Origin: Haliclona indistincta
Lineage: Eukaryota; Porifera; Demospongiae; Haplosclerida; Chalinidae
Reading direction: 5' to 3'
Assembly (NCBI GenBank): GCA_964017065.1
Contig: OZ024790.1
Location: forward strand, 6,499,422 to 6,563,421
DNA length: 64,000 nt
The notes beneath the pieces were generated by a model, which worked only from the letters and a program-made list of their open reading frames with translations, did not search any database and had not been told where the DNA came from. Shown piece by piece: positions 33,083-44,900 of this stretch. Each line of letters begins with the position of its first letter. Position 1 is the first letter of the stretch. Made by a program: the position numbers and the translations under genes.

Positions 33083-35205
33083 TGACTGCAGTGAAAGTCG
33101 ATTTGTTCGTCTTTGCATTGATTAGTGTCACTTCAGATTATTAGGTAAGAAGGATCTCTCATTGCCGTTAATTGTCCAGAGTTGTTGATCCTGCATGCAG
33201 CTCAGGGGCAAGTGTCTGACAGCATTACACTCGAACCTATCAACCCAGCAGCTAATGGATCGGCCTGTCCTGGACAAAACATCACTCTTAACTGCACTGT
33301 TGTTAGAACAGTGGGAAACAGTATGTCGGTATTCCAACCAGTAATGAATTGGATCTACAGAAATACCATAAGCATCAACAGTGATGGAACTAAATCTGGG
33401 AATAATCCCGGTATTTTCACTACAGAATTTATCATTGAGAACTTCTTAGTGGTGTCTACTGCCACAATACTTGAAGTTTCATTGTCTCATCACAACAGTG
33501 AGATAAAATGTCAAACTGCCTTAGCACTGCCTGAGTCTAGGAATATCAGTATTGCAGGTGTGACTACTATCATGCATAAATCATGTTTCAATGCTATCGT
33601 ATTTCAGGTGCAGCGATTTCACCCTCGAATCTGAGTATCAGTACTGCACCAGTATCACTAACATGGCTAGCTCCTCCTAATGGACCCACAGACTGTGTCT
33701 TCAACTACACTATCAATATCACTAACAACAGTAGCTCTAGCTCGTGCTACAGTACTATAGCAACACTGAGTCACTGATACTGACTGATGACCTGATCACT
33801 CGTGGACACAACTACTCATTTGCTGTGGCTGTTACTGACAGTACAGGACAACATGGACCATGGAGTGATCAACTCACAGTCACATATGAGGGTATGAAAT
33901 TTATTCAATTTTACATGATGTTATGTTGTCTCAGTTCCTGATATTATAAACTTTATAGCTCAGTTACAAATAACAAATATTAATGTGACATGGCAGGTAA
34001 GTGTAGTGAGCTAAATTTCTGATTAATGTCGGGATCTTTCCCTTTTTCAGCCTCCTCCAGTGATAGCTGGTTTCCAAGTCCTTCACTATGTAGTGTCATA
34101 TAATACCAGTGATAACATTGAATTACAGGCTAAACTAAACCCTGCCGTCAATAGTTACACAGTGTCTGGTGTACCAGGAGTAACCTACTATATTACAGTG
34201 TTTGCTGTCAATTGTCTGGGATCAAGACCTATCAGTGAATACACTACAGTTAATGGTGAGTTGAATACATTATCATATGATTTTCATGAGCTCATTGTCC
34301 AGTTCCACTGCTTCCTACTACTACTTCAACACAATTTTCAACTAATACAATAATATATACTGATTCTGTTATGATGAAAAGCTCTTAACAAGTCATCTCT
34401 ACAACTAGTTGTAAGTTTACTTCTTCATGTCATAACTGTTGTTCATATATAGCATAGTTACAGAGTATGAGATCTGCAGTACAACACAAATAGTGACATG
34501 TGCTAGCACACCAGATACAGTACAACCAGTCGAGAATAATGCAGCTAGTGAGTTATAACAACAAATGACAATTAGAGAGGTCGGCAAGTCACTTGAGATG
34601 ATCAAGTTTACTATTACTGTGTCATTTAGTGCAGTTTAATAAAAGAGCATGTTAAACAATCCAAGGTAATTTTAAAGTTGACCTCTGTCGGGCGAATCAA
34701 AGTTGGCTAACTTCAATAATTTTGCTGAGTGACTGAGCATCAAATTGGCTGAATTGTGATTCTTGTGGAGATTTTTTTAACTCACACCATTTTTGTTATT
34801 TACTTTCACAATAAGCTTTGCTGCATAATTGTATTGTTTCGTCTCATGTGATCAATGTCAACCTCCTGCAATGAATCGTGTTCCATCATTAATTTTGTAT
34901 ATTCTTCTCTCATTGTCACAGTAATATCCAGCTCTGTTCTTGTTAGTGTATTAGTGACAGCCATTAGTACAGCTATTATTACTAGTATCATTGTGTGGTG
35001 TGTTATGAGACCTCATCATGATAAACCACCAGTCACTACACCATCACCACCATCAGCAGGAGGAGGAGGAGGAGTCATTGAGCTAGCTCCAGTGATCTAT
35101 GACACACCAATAACACAACACACCATCACTACTCAACACAACGTAGCTTATGGAGGGACAATACCACTCAAACACAATGAGGCCTATCAACAAATACAAC
35201 TATAA
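33083..35205 (+). pseudogene. Ig-FN3-FN3 receptor unit R3 (frameshift in FN3a)
   Basis: Possible signal exon from ATG 33083 (MTAVKVDLFVFALIS; its donor is uncertain), Ig 33201-33557, FN3a 33608-33891, FN3b1 33935-33996, FN3b2 34051-34255, stalk segments about 34307 and 34458-34549, TM/tail 34922-35205. The Ig is of the L6/R7 class (INSDGTKSG loop, ACPGQNITLNC). One extra base in agtactatag near 33757 shifts FN3a out of frame. The tail is proline type with five glycines (SAGGGGG). The signal exon would read a stop if the consensus-like donor at 33146 is used. Mixed ancestry: class I Ig with the shared FN3a and tail. Confidence 0.72.
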
Positions 35206-35313
35206 ATTATTGTGCTCTATAATAATTATTATTGAAATTTGTATTTTGGGGATATTGTTAGCTAGTAAGTGAAAGCCATAAATGATAATTTTATTCACGA
35301 GTTACTGGTTGGT

Positions 35314-35327
35314 GGTAGGTGTGGTAG
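35314..35327 (+). promoter_or_regulatory. CACCC-like upstream box, unit R4
   Basis: ggtaggtgtggtag, 47 bp upstream of the R4 start codon. Confidence 0.45.
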
Positions 35328-35373
35328 TTTTTGCTGAAAGCTGATTTTATCGAGTGTAACTAGAACTGATCAG

Positions 35374-37659
35374 ATGCTACAACACATTGAGCTTGCCTGT
35401 CTACTAGCTATAGGTGAGCCCTCAGTTGCTATAGGCTACTAACTTGCTCTCTTCTCAGCTAGCTAGCACATGCACAGATTTGGTGAAAGGTCAAGTAGTT
35501 GAAGACACAGTCATACTCCATCCTGTTCAACCAGCTAGTGGACTATCAGCCTGTCCTGGACAAGATGTCACTATCAACTGCACTATTATTAGAATAACCA
35601 ATACACCAGGAGTGGAACCACCACCATTGCAATGACAGTATAGAGGAGATCTCATAGTATACGATGATCCATTCCGTACCAGTGTCTACTATACTACTGT
35701 ATCTCATGTTGTGGGATTAACAGTGATGTCAAATGCTACTATTAATAGTGTTCAATTATCTGATCATAACAGAATGATCACATGTAGATCACAGATTTCT
35801 ACCATACACTCAGAGACCATCACAATAGCAGGTAATAATAATTATATCATCTGATGTATAGCACACTAGAGTTCAAAGTTGATCAGGCACTATTTCTTGT
35901 TGAAGCTTTTCTAATTTCATTCCAGCTGATTCCAGCACAAGCTTAGCTCAAGTTTAACATAATTAAGAACAATGGGTAGTGATAGCTCTCGAGTGTTTCA
36001 TTGTACTGATTGAATACATGATAGGTCCGAGGGGATATTGGGACGTCAAACAGACTAAATGTTCCTCTACTACACCATGTACAGTACATTATAGATTCAC
36101 CACAATGTGATCAAGCAAGCATGTTCAAATAATTTTGTATTATATTGTCTACTAAAGGTGCAGCTAGTCCTTCATCTAATCTGAGTATCATCAGCAAGCC
36201 ACCAGTATCACTAACATGGCTAGCTCCTCCTAATGGACCCACAGACTGTGTCTTCAACTACACTATCAATATCACTAACTACAGTAGCTCTAGCTCGTGC
36301 TACAGTACTAGCAACACTGAGTCACTGATACTGACTGATGACCTGATCACTCGTGGACACAACTACTCATTTGCTGTGGCTGTTACTGACAGTACAGGAC
36401 AACATGGACCATGGAGTGATCAACTCACAGTCACATATGATGGTATGAAAATTTTTCAATTTTACATGATGTTATGTTGTCTCAGTTCCTGCTTTTGTAA
36501 ACTTTATTGCTCAGTTACAACTAACAAAATTTAATATTAATGTGACATGGCAGGTAAGTGTAGTGAGAATATTATGCTAAATTTCTGATTACTGGATCTT
36601 TCCTATATTCCAGCCTCCTCCACTGATAGCTGGATTTCCAGTTCTTCACTATGTTGTGTCTTATAATACCAGTGATAACAGTATAGTGGTACAGGCTCAA
36701 CTGAGCCAATCTCACAATAGTTACACAGTGTCTGGTGTACTAGGAGTAACCTACTATATTACAGTGTTTGCTGTCAATGCTCTGGGACCAGGACCTATAT
36801 CTAATGACTCTATAGCTACAGGTAATACTGCATGTAATTTCTACTACAGTTCATCACCACCATTTCCATCTATGTAGTGATGCTGTCTCCGATGAGAACT
36901 GCAACAATAACTGCAATGCAAACTTCAACAAATGTTGATACAAGTTCTTCTATTGTTTATGTTACCACTACACCTAGTATCACAGGTTAGTCAACACCAC
37001 ATAGCATGTAGTGCATAGCCTGCGAGTCTTCATTCTGTAAGATACTCAGCTCTGCTACATAAGATTACTACTATTAGTAATAACTGGTTTTATAATTGCA
37101 ATGCAAAATGCATTCTATGTCAGATTGCTTGACATTCTATAAACTTACTCAGCAACAATTAAAACAAGTTCATTATTGTATTGACTAACCTTAATGCTCA
37201 ATTTGCTTGATCATAATATAGATCGTGATTGTGGATCTATTGTACCAAGTGAGTTACTACTATAGCAACATAACATACTTGATGTGTGTGTTCCAACTTT
37301 ATTTTATTCCTCTCATTGTCACAGTAATATCCAGCTCTGTTCTTGTTAGTGTGTTAGTGACAGCCATCAGTACAGCTATTATCACTAGTATCATTGTGTG
37401 GTGTGTTATGAGACCTCATCATGATAAACCACCAGTCACTACACCATCACCACCATCAGCAGGAGGAGGAGGAGTCACTGAGCTAGCTCCAGTGATCTAT
37501 GACACACCAATAACACAACACACCATCACTACTCAACACAACGTAGCTTATGGAGGGACAATACCACTCAAACACAACGAGGCTTATCAACAAGTGAATA
37601 TTAAATTTTCCTTATTAATTAATTTTGAGAATCTGTTTATATTCTACATAAGGTTATAG
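35374..37659 (+). pseudogene. Ig-FN3-FN3 receptor unit R4 (in-frame TGA in Ig, stop lost in tail)
   Basis: Exons: signal 35374-35413, Ig 35463-35831 (acceptor after cagctag), FN3a 36158-36442, FN3b1 36486-36553 (two extra codons), FN3b2 36614-36821, stalk 36878-36985, mini-exon 37222-37248, TM/tail 37325-37659. The conserved core tryptophan codon of the Ig (LQWQY in sisters) is TGA at 35633-35635, a single G-to-A change. The tail lacks 7 bp that include the usual stop, so the frame runs 16 codons on past EAYQQVNIK. All other frames are open, implying recent inactivation or a null allele. Proline-type tail. Confidence 0.8.
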
Positions 37660-37699
37660 CTAGTAACTTTATTCATAGTTCACTTGAATGGTTTATTGA

Positions 37700-37713
37700 G
37701 GAGGGTGTGGTAG
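37700..37713 (+). promoter_or_regulatory. CACCC-like upstream box, unit R5
   Basis: ggagggtgtggtag, 53 bp upstream of the R5 start codon. Confidence 0.5.
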
Positions 37714-37765
37714 TTTTGATAACTAGCTGAAAGTCGAGTGTGTTTACTGAACTAGATCAGATCAG

Positions 37766-39720
37766 ATGCTGCAACACATTGTGCTAGTCTGTCTACTACC
37801 TATAGGTAACTACAATAGCAGGTGATGCTAACAACATTTTGCTCTCAACCTACAGTAGCCACAGATCTTGTGACAGGTCAAGTTGAAGACACTGTCATAC
37901 TCCATCCTGTTCAACCAGCCAGTGGGCTATCAGCCTGTCCTGGACAAGATGTCACTATCAACTGCACTATTGTTAGAATGAAAAATGTATCAGAAAACCC
38001 ACCGTCACTGCAATGGCAGTATAGAGGAGATTTCATAGTATACAATAACCCATCACATACCAGTGTCTACTATACTGTTGTATCTCATGTTGTGGGATTA
38101 ACAGTGATGTCAAATGCTACTGTAAATAGTGTTCAAATATCTGATCATGACAGAGCTATCACCTGTGATTCACCCGTTTTTGGGATTGTAAAATCCGAGA
38201 CCATCATGATAGCAGGTAACTTTGAAGTAGTACAAAGAACTGCTTAAATTTTTATAATAATACACAAGGTGCAGCTAGTCCTCCATCTAATCTGAGTATC
38301 ATTGCCAGCAAGCCACCAGTATCACTAACATGGCTAGCTCCTCCTAATGGACCCACAGACTGTGTCTTCAACTACACTATCAATATCACTAACTACAGTA
38401 GCTCTAGCTCGTGCTACAGTACTAGCAACACTGAGTCACTGATACTGACTGATGACCTGATCACTCGTGGACACAACTACTCATTTGCTGTGGCTGTTAC
38501 TGACAGTACAGGACAACATGGACCATGGAGTGATCAACTCACAGTCACATATGATGGTATGAAATTCATTATTCAGTTTTACATGATGTTATGTTGTCTC
38601 AGTTCCTGGTATTGTAAACTTTATAGCTCAGTTACAAATAAAAAACATTAATGTGACATGGCAGGTAAGTGTAGTGAGAATAATTATTATGCTAAATTTC
38701 TGATTACTGGATCTTTTCTTCATTCCAGCCTCCTCCACTGATAGCTGGCTTCCCAGTCCTTCACTATGTAGTGTCTTATAATACCAGTGATAACAGTATT
38801 GAAGTGCAGGCTATACTGAGCCCGTCTCACAATAGTTACACAGTGTCTGGTGTACCAGGAGTAACCTACTATATTATTACAGTGTTTGCTGTCAATGCTC
38901 TGGGACCAGGACCTATATATAATGACTCTATAACAACTGGTAATGCTGCATGCAGTTTCTACTACAGTTCAGCATCACCATTTCCATCTATGTAGTGATG
39001 CTGTCTCCTATGAGCACTGCAACAATAACTGTAATACAAACTTCAACTAATGTTGATACAAGTTCTTCTATTGTTTATGTTACCACTACACCTAGTATCA
39101 CAGGTTAGTCAACACCACATAGCACTGATGTAGTGCATAGCCTGTGAGTCATCATTCTGTAACATATTCAGCTCTGCTACATATAAGATATACAAACTTG
39201 TTTTATAATTGCAATGCAAAATGCATTCTATGTCAGATTGCTTGAAACTCTATAAACTTACTCAGCAACAATTACAACTAGTTCATTATTGTATTGACTA
39301 ACCTTAATGCTCATTATTTTTTTGATCATAATATAGATCGTGATTGTGGATCTATTGTAGCAAGTGAGTTACTACTATAACAACACAACATACTTGATGT
39401 GTGTGTTCCAAATTTATTTTATTCCTCTCATTGTCACAGTAATATCCAGCTCTGTTCTTGTTAGTGTATTAGTATCAGTCATCAGTACAGCTATTATTAC
39501 TAGTATCATTGTGTGGTGTGTTATGAGACCTCATCATGATAAACCACCAGTCACTACACCATCACCACCATCAGCAGGAGGAGGAGGAGTCATTGAGCTA
39601 ACTCCAGTGATCTATGACACACCAATAACACAACACACCATCACTACTCAACACAACGTAGCTTATGGAGGGACAATACCACTCAAACGCAATGAGGCTT
39701 ATCAACAAATACAGCTATAA
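37766..39720 (+). CDS. Ig-FN3-FN3 single-pass receptor, unit R5 (intact)
   Basis: Exons: signal 37766-37805, Ig 37856-38215, FN3a 38269-38556, FN3b1 38603-38664, FN3b2 38729-38939, stalk 38996-39103, mini-exon 39337-39363, TM/tail 39440-39720; no internal stop seen. Ig shows ACPGQDVTINC, RMKNVSENPPSLQWQYRGD and AITCDSPVFG; sister of L5, which is broken. FN3b has one extra isoleucine (YYIITVF). Helix SVLVSVLVSVISTAIITSII, then MRPHHDKPPVTTPSPPSAGG, IYDTP, AYGGTIPL; in the final module lysine-histidine is changed to lysine-arginine (LKRNEAYQQIQL). A putative surface receptor signalling through tail tyrosines. Confidence 0.82.
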
Positions 39721-39839
39721 ATGATCAACTAATGTTCATGTAATATTGAAGAATCTTTTTATTCATGATCAAAAGTATTGTTAGTAGTAAAAAAAATTGA
39801 ATATTTATTATGAATTTTATTCATGATTCAATGGTTTAT

Positions 39840-39853
39840 GGTAGGTGTGGTAG
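39840..39853 (+). promoter_or_regulatory. CACCC-like upstream box, unit R6
   Basis: ggtaggtgtggtag, 55 bp upstream of the R6 start codon. Confidence 0.45.
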
Positions 39854-39907
39854 TTTTTGCTGAAAGCTGATATTATTGAGTGTATTCACTGAACTGGAAC
39901 TGATCAG

Positions 39908-40750
39908 ATGTTACAGCACATTGAACTAGTCTGTCTACTAGCTATAGGTGAGCCCTCAGTTGCTATAGGCTACTAACTTGCTATCTTCTCTCCACATAGC
40001 TGGTACAGGTTTGGTGACTGGTCTAGAAGTTGAAGACACAGTCATACTCCATCCTGTTCAACCAGCTAGTGGACTATCAGCCTGTCCTGGACAAGATGTC
40101 ACTAGAGGAGATCAAATCTTATACAATGATCAATTTGCTAGCAGTGACTTTTACACTCTGGTATCTCATGTTGTGGGATTAACAGTGATGTCAAATGCTA
40201 CTATTAATAGTGTTCAATTATCTGATCATGACAGAATTATCACATGTCGATCACTTGGAAAAATAAGCACAAAGAACATCACAATAGCAGGTAACTATAT
40301 AATAATATTATGTGCACACAGAATTACATGTAGATGATAAATATAATCATTAGGTGCAGCTAGTCCTCCATCTAATCTGAGTATCACCACCATCGAGCCA
40401 CAAGTATCACTAACATGGCTAGCTCCTCTTAATGGACCCACAGACTGTGTCTTCAACTACACTATCAATATCACTAACTACAGTAGCTCTAGCTCGTGCT
40501 ACAGTACTAGCAACACTGAGTCACTGATACTGACTGATGACCTGATCACTCGTGGACACAACTACTCATTTGCTGTGGCTGTTACTGACAGTACAGGACA
40601 ACATGGACCATGGAGTGATCAACTCACAGTCACATATGATGGCATGAAATTTATTCAGTTTTACATAATGTTATGTTGTCTCAGTTCCTGGTATTGTAAA
40701 CTTTATAGCCTGCTCAGTTACAACTAACAAACATTAGTGTGACATGGCAG
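39908..40750 (+). pseudogene. Ig-FN3 receptor unit R6, truncated
   Basis: Exons: signal 39908-39947, Ig 40000-40290, FN3a 40354-40641, FN3b1-like 40685-40750. The Ig exon lacks about 69 bp in frame, removing the first core cysteine (TINC) and the core tryptophan, so the fold cannot form normally. The FN3a donor is GC instead of GT, and FN3b1 has a 4-bp insertion (cctg) that shifts frame. No FN3b2, stalk or tail follows; unrelated sequence begins just after 40760. This is the right edge of the array. Confidence 0.8.
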
Positions 40751-41902
40751 GTAAGTGTAGTGAGAATAATTTATAGAATATCTGATTAATGGAGAAAATG
40801 CTAGTAAATCAATTATGGCAGCTATAGATGTGTAAATGCAAACAGATTATTATTATGGTAGTAAGTTGACAAGAAGATGATGTACCAATGGAGGACAAAT
40901 CTACATTGAATGATCAACCAAGGCATGAACCATAGAACAGAGATTCAATAACAAGAGCAGAAAGAATCCTGGTGATAGGCATAGCTAGAGTATAGGCACT
41001 GAAGGTCAAGCACTAAAGTTCGAGTCATTTTTCCGTCTGAAAACACGTACAGGCCATAGGGATTTAGTGATAATAAAAAGTGAAATACCACTAATGATCG
41101 AGTGAATTTGACCAGGTTCTTACTGAGGCTTTCCCAGGACTGTTGTTCATGAGGATCTAAGTGTGCTACTGTGCGTTACAGGTTCATCATTATCAATATT
41201 TCTTTGTTATAAAGTGTAGGAGTTCCTGACGTGGAATGAAGGTCCGTCACGTTAGGCATGTGTGTATTTGTGTGTCACTGTTTGTCTGTTATACAGCTTA
41301 TGCTAGGTGTTTTTTGCATGGAGTGTGAAGGTCCGTCATAATGTATCCGAGTTTCATTGTTTCTCTGATAATTATACAGTCTGTTCTTTTCACGGAGTGA
41401 GAATGTTCGTCATAGTGTATTCTGTGTTTCTCTATTATTCATTCTATTATACAGGACTCAAACAGTATGTTTGTTATGCAGGTTCAACCGCAGGGTAACT
41501 GTGTTGCATGGTGAGAAAACTGTGGTTATAACTGTCCGGGTTACCATCTTTATACGTAGTGTTTGTTACCGCAATTTGCCTTTTATTCACATTGTTGGCA
41601 CTATACCATGGAGCTCATGTATTTCTAAAAAAATAATTTTATTATCACCATAAAATTATAAGGTCTTTTCATTGGTATAAAATTACTATTAATGACATTT
41701 TCTAGCTAAATCATGTCACAGAATGGTTGAGTAACACATGACGGAGATCGGTAGTGCACATGTAGGATGGAGTAATCGTAATAGTCTGTCTTTAGTTCAC
41801 TGTATCTTTTCTTGTATGTCAAAGGAGTTTATAGTTCATCCTAGATAACAAGCATAAACAAATTCACACAACTACATGTCTTGTAACAAAAAATGATCTT
41901 AC
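40751..41902. other. Array edge to Ig-FN3 gene: non-coding
   Basis: No receptor exon is found beyond 40750. It contains the degenerate tandem repeat at 41216-41454 and should also hold further 3' exons of the minus-strand gene ending at 41903, which I could not identify. Confidence 0.4.
41216..41454. repeat. Degenerate ~80-bp tandem repeat
   Basis: Three units (about 41216-41297, 41298-41378, 41379-41454), each with gga.tg..aaggtccgtca, a tgtgt/ttcattg stretch and an end at ttatacag. Divergence between units is high. Confidence 0.55.
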
Positions 41903-44900
41903 ATTGATATCTCTTTTAGTCTTCATGAGCTGACGAATTATGCATAACAATATTATAACAATGACAACAATAAAAGATTCGGTAAGAAAAGTTAGAAAAC
42001 TCAAAAAACCTATAAATACTCGATATAGAATCGATTCTATTCGGCCATCACCTGTCGTAAGAAAAAACATCAGTTATTGATTAAGACAATTTGACTAAAT
42101 TAATGATTATCATTATTATTACAACACTTGTCAAGTAGATACACAACTCACAGGCTCTTATGTACACGCTAGCATCTGAAATGAAGATAAAGTGTAAAGT
42201 GGAATTGTAAGACCATACACAGTGACCTACCAAATGAGCTCAGATGGTCATTGTCATCCATCAATGTACATTGATCATCAAATCTGATAGTAACATTGAA
42301 AGATTCTAGTCGGTCACTTGTCAAGTAGGCAGCTCTATCATTAGTACTACAATTCTCTGATGTGACGTTATCAGGAATGTTAACAATATGGCAACTTGTT
42401 AATTGAGTTACATTCCCGAAACTTGGCTCCTAAACAAAAAAAATACAATACAGGAGTCAAAATGACAAATTGGACCCTCTTTATCAGGCATTTTCACACT
42501 ACATTGAAAGCACATTGAACTTGTTTTGGAGAATCGGTGATCTCAATGCACATTGCATGCGTTCACACTACAAGTCAGGAAGCGACAGGAAAGACGAATT
42601 ATATCTCTATCACGCTATTCAACCATAGCCGTGGCACTCTCTTAGCAATTAAGTAATCAGTGCCTTAGTCTTCAGTAGTCCATCCAGCAGCCATAGCAAT
42701 TATATTAACCGTCTGGCATCTCTGATTGGTTCTATACTCACATCTGTGACCGCGGTCAAGAATTTTGACCGGCCAAATCAGGCCTTGACCACACCAATCT
42801 TGCCATGTTGACCAAGTAAGCCTAGCTCTAACTGTTGACTGGAGCGACACGATTAGACCTTGACCACTCGACCATTCCTTTATTTCTGTCTTGACACTTG
42901 ACTAAATCTTGACTATGGTCACATATGTTGGAATAACCACCCCTTGTTTTTGTGATTTAATACTTTGTTATTGAAGAATAATGACACAATTCATTTCCAA
43001 ACCACTTCTTTATAATAATTGTGGCTAGGCTGAAAGGGCATCTCATTATTCAGTCTAAATAGTGCGAATTAAATTCAATACGCATATCTTATGTGCATTG
43101 AAAGGGTTTCATCCAGAGAAGGGACGAAAGGGATATTTTCCCTAACAGCTCAGCTTCCCACAAAAATTTAATTTACCAAAATGCAAATTAGTTATTTATT
43201 TAGACTACTGTTGTACTAACACAGGGGTAAGTATAACACATACACATCGGACATTTGTCCGGTCAAAATGCTTCAATGACCGGTGAAACAAGTGCCAGGT
43301 ATACTCCGTTCACAATCGCCAGATACGCAGCCCGTCTAGATCGACGTTTTTAACCAAGAATCTCTCCATGAGAGTCTTTGAGCATGGCAGAACAGCGATC
43401 ACGATGCTTTAAACAGCTTTTCCGAGGGCGGCACAATGTCTTTTTTGCCGCTAAATCCTTCACTTTTTCTAAAACAAAACAAGGCGCTGTGCTGCACTAA
43501 CAACTGCAAGTTTTCGAGCATAAAACTGTGATGCTCAAACAAATCTATTTGTGTCACCCTCCGAATACCAATAAAGGAAGCATATTATCATGAAACAACA
43601 AGTAGAAATTTAATACACAGACTTTTATTTTGGTTAGTAGTTTGTACAATTGCCATTACATTAGCCACAGCTACATTTTTCGTATAACGGTATTATCTTG
43701 CTTCGCTATTTTGTGGTAGTGTGATATGTGAAAGGGCCTATAGGGGTCACTTTACTAGCTATTGAACCTACAAAACAAACAACAAAATTTTCAAGCATAA
43801 CACTCACCATAATATTAAAATTAACTCTGAACAATATATTGTCAGAACAGTAATCCCCAACAGGCTCTGGTGCCAAAAGACTGACAGTTTGAACAACTGC
43901 AATAAATAAATTAATAATAAATTAATATCAGACCCAGCTACACAAAGAGTAAAAAATAATAGACTCTACATAAGACTCTAAGATGCCACTGCAGAAGCAG
44001 TGGCATAATAGCAGTTGCAGCATGGTTGCAGTAGCAGCAGTACTTACTGTGGCTGCAGGCATTTGACTAATAGTTCTATTCATTTAGGAGCATAAGGAAT
44101 GCAATAATTGCCCATGACATCATAATTAATCGCAAATTTACTTCCATGGTAAAAATTTGCCTGCGTGGCACTCTTGTTCCATTGCAGCTAATGTATAATC
44201 AACGTTTTTTAAATGTGTCACGCGATCTTCTAGACTATCGTCTATTCTTATAAGAAGAGCTACAATGAAAATTTGTACACAACGGTGTAGACTGAACGTG
44301 CATTGGCAGCCTACAGCAGCATTGAGTAGTAGAATGCATGTTCCCGGCTGTTTTATAAAGTCAGAGTATGTTGCATGAACATGTGAGATATAGATTTGTT
44401 GATGCTTATGAAATTCAGGCTTATTTCTAAGCTATAGCATTACTAAACCATGGATGAACAAACAGTATACTTAACCCAAAAACAAGCCAGAATTCGAAGC
44501 GCAGAATAAATCTGTAGCTTTTAGTGTCTACACACAGTGTGCTCTGACTTTATAAAACAACCAGGAACAAGCATTCTACTACTTACCTAGCTTATTGCTA
44601 CTCATAGATCTTCCACTCCAGCGGCATGTGAGTCAGGCTGTAGGCTGCCAGTGCACATTCAGTCTACATCGTTGTGTACAGGAAGGTTCGAATTTTCATT
44701 GTATATAGCTCTTCATATAAGAATAAACGGTAGCACAAAAAGACACACAACATTCAAATAGCACTGATTTTACATTGGAACAAGAGGCAATTCTTTTACC
44801 ATGGAAGTACTATGTCAATTATTTATGAAGTCATGTAAGGAAATCAGATTCCTTGCTCTTAAACGAATAGGACTATTTTCTGCAGACTACTCACAGGCCA

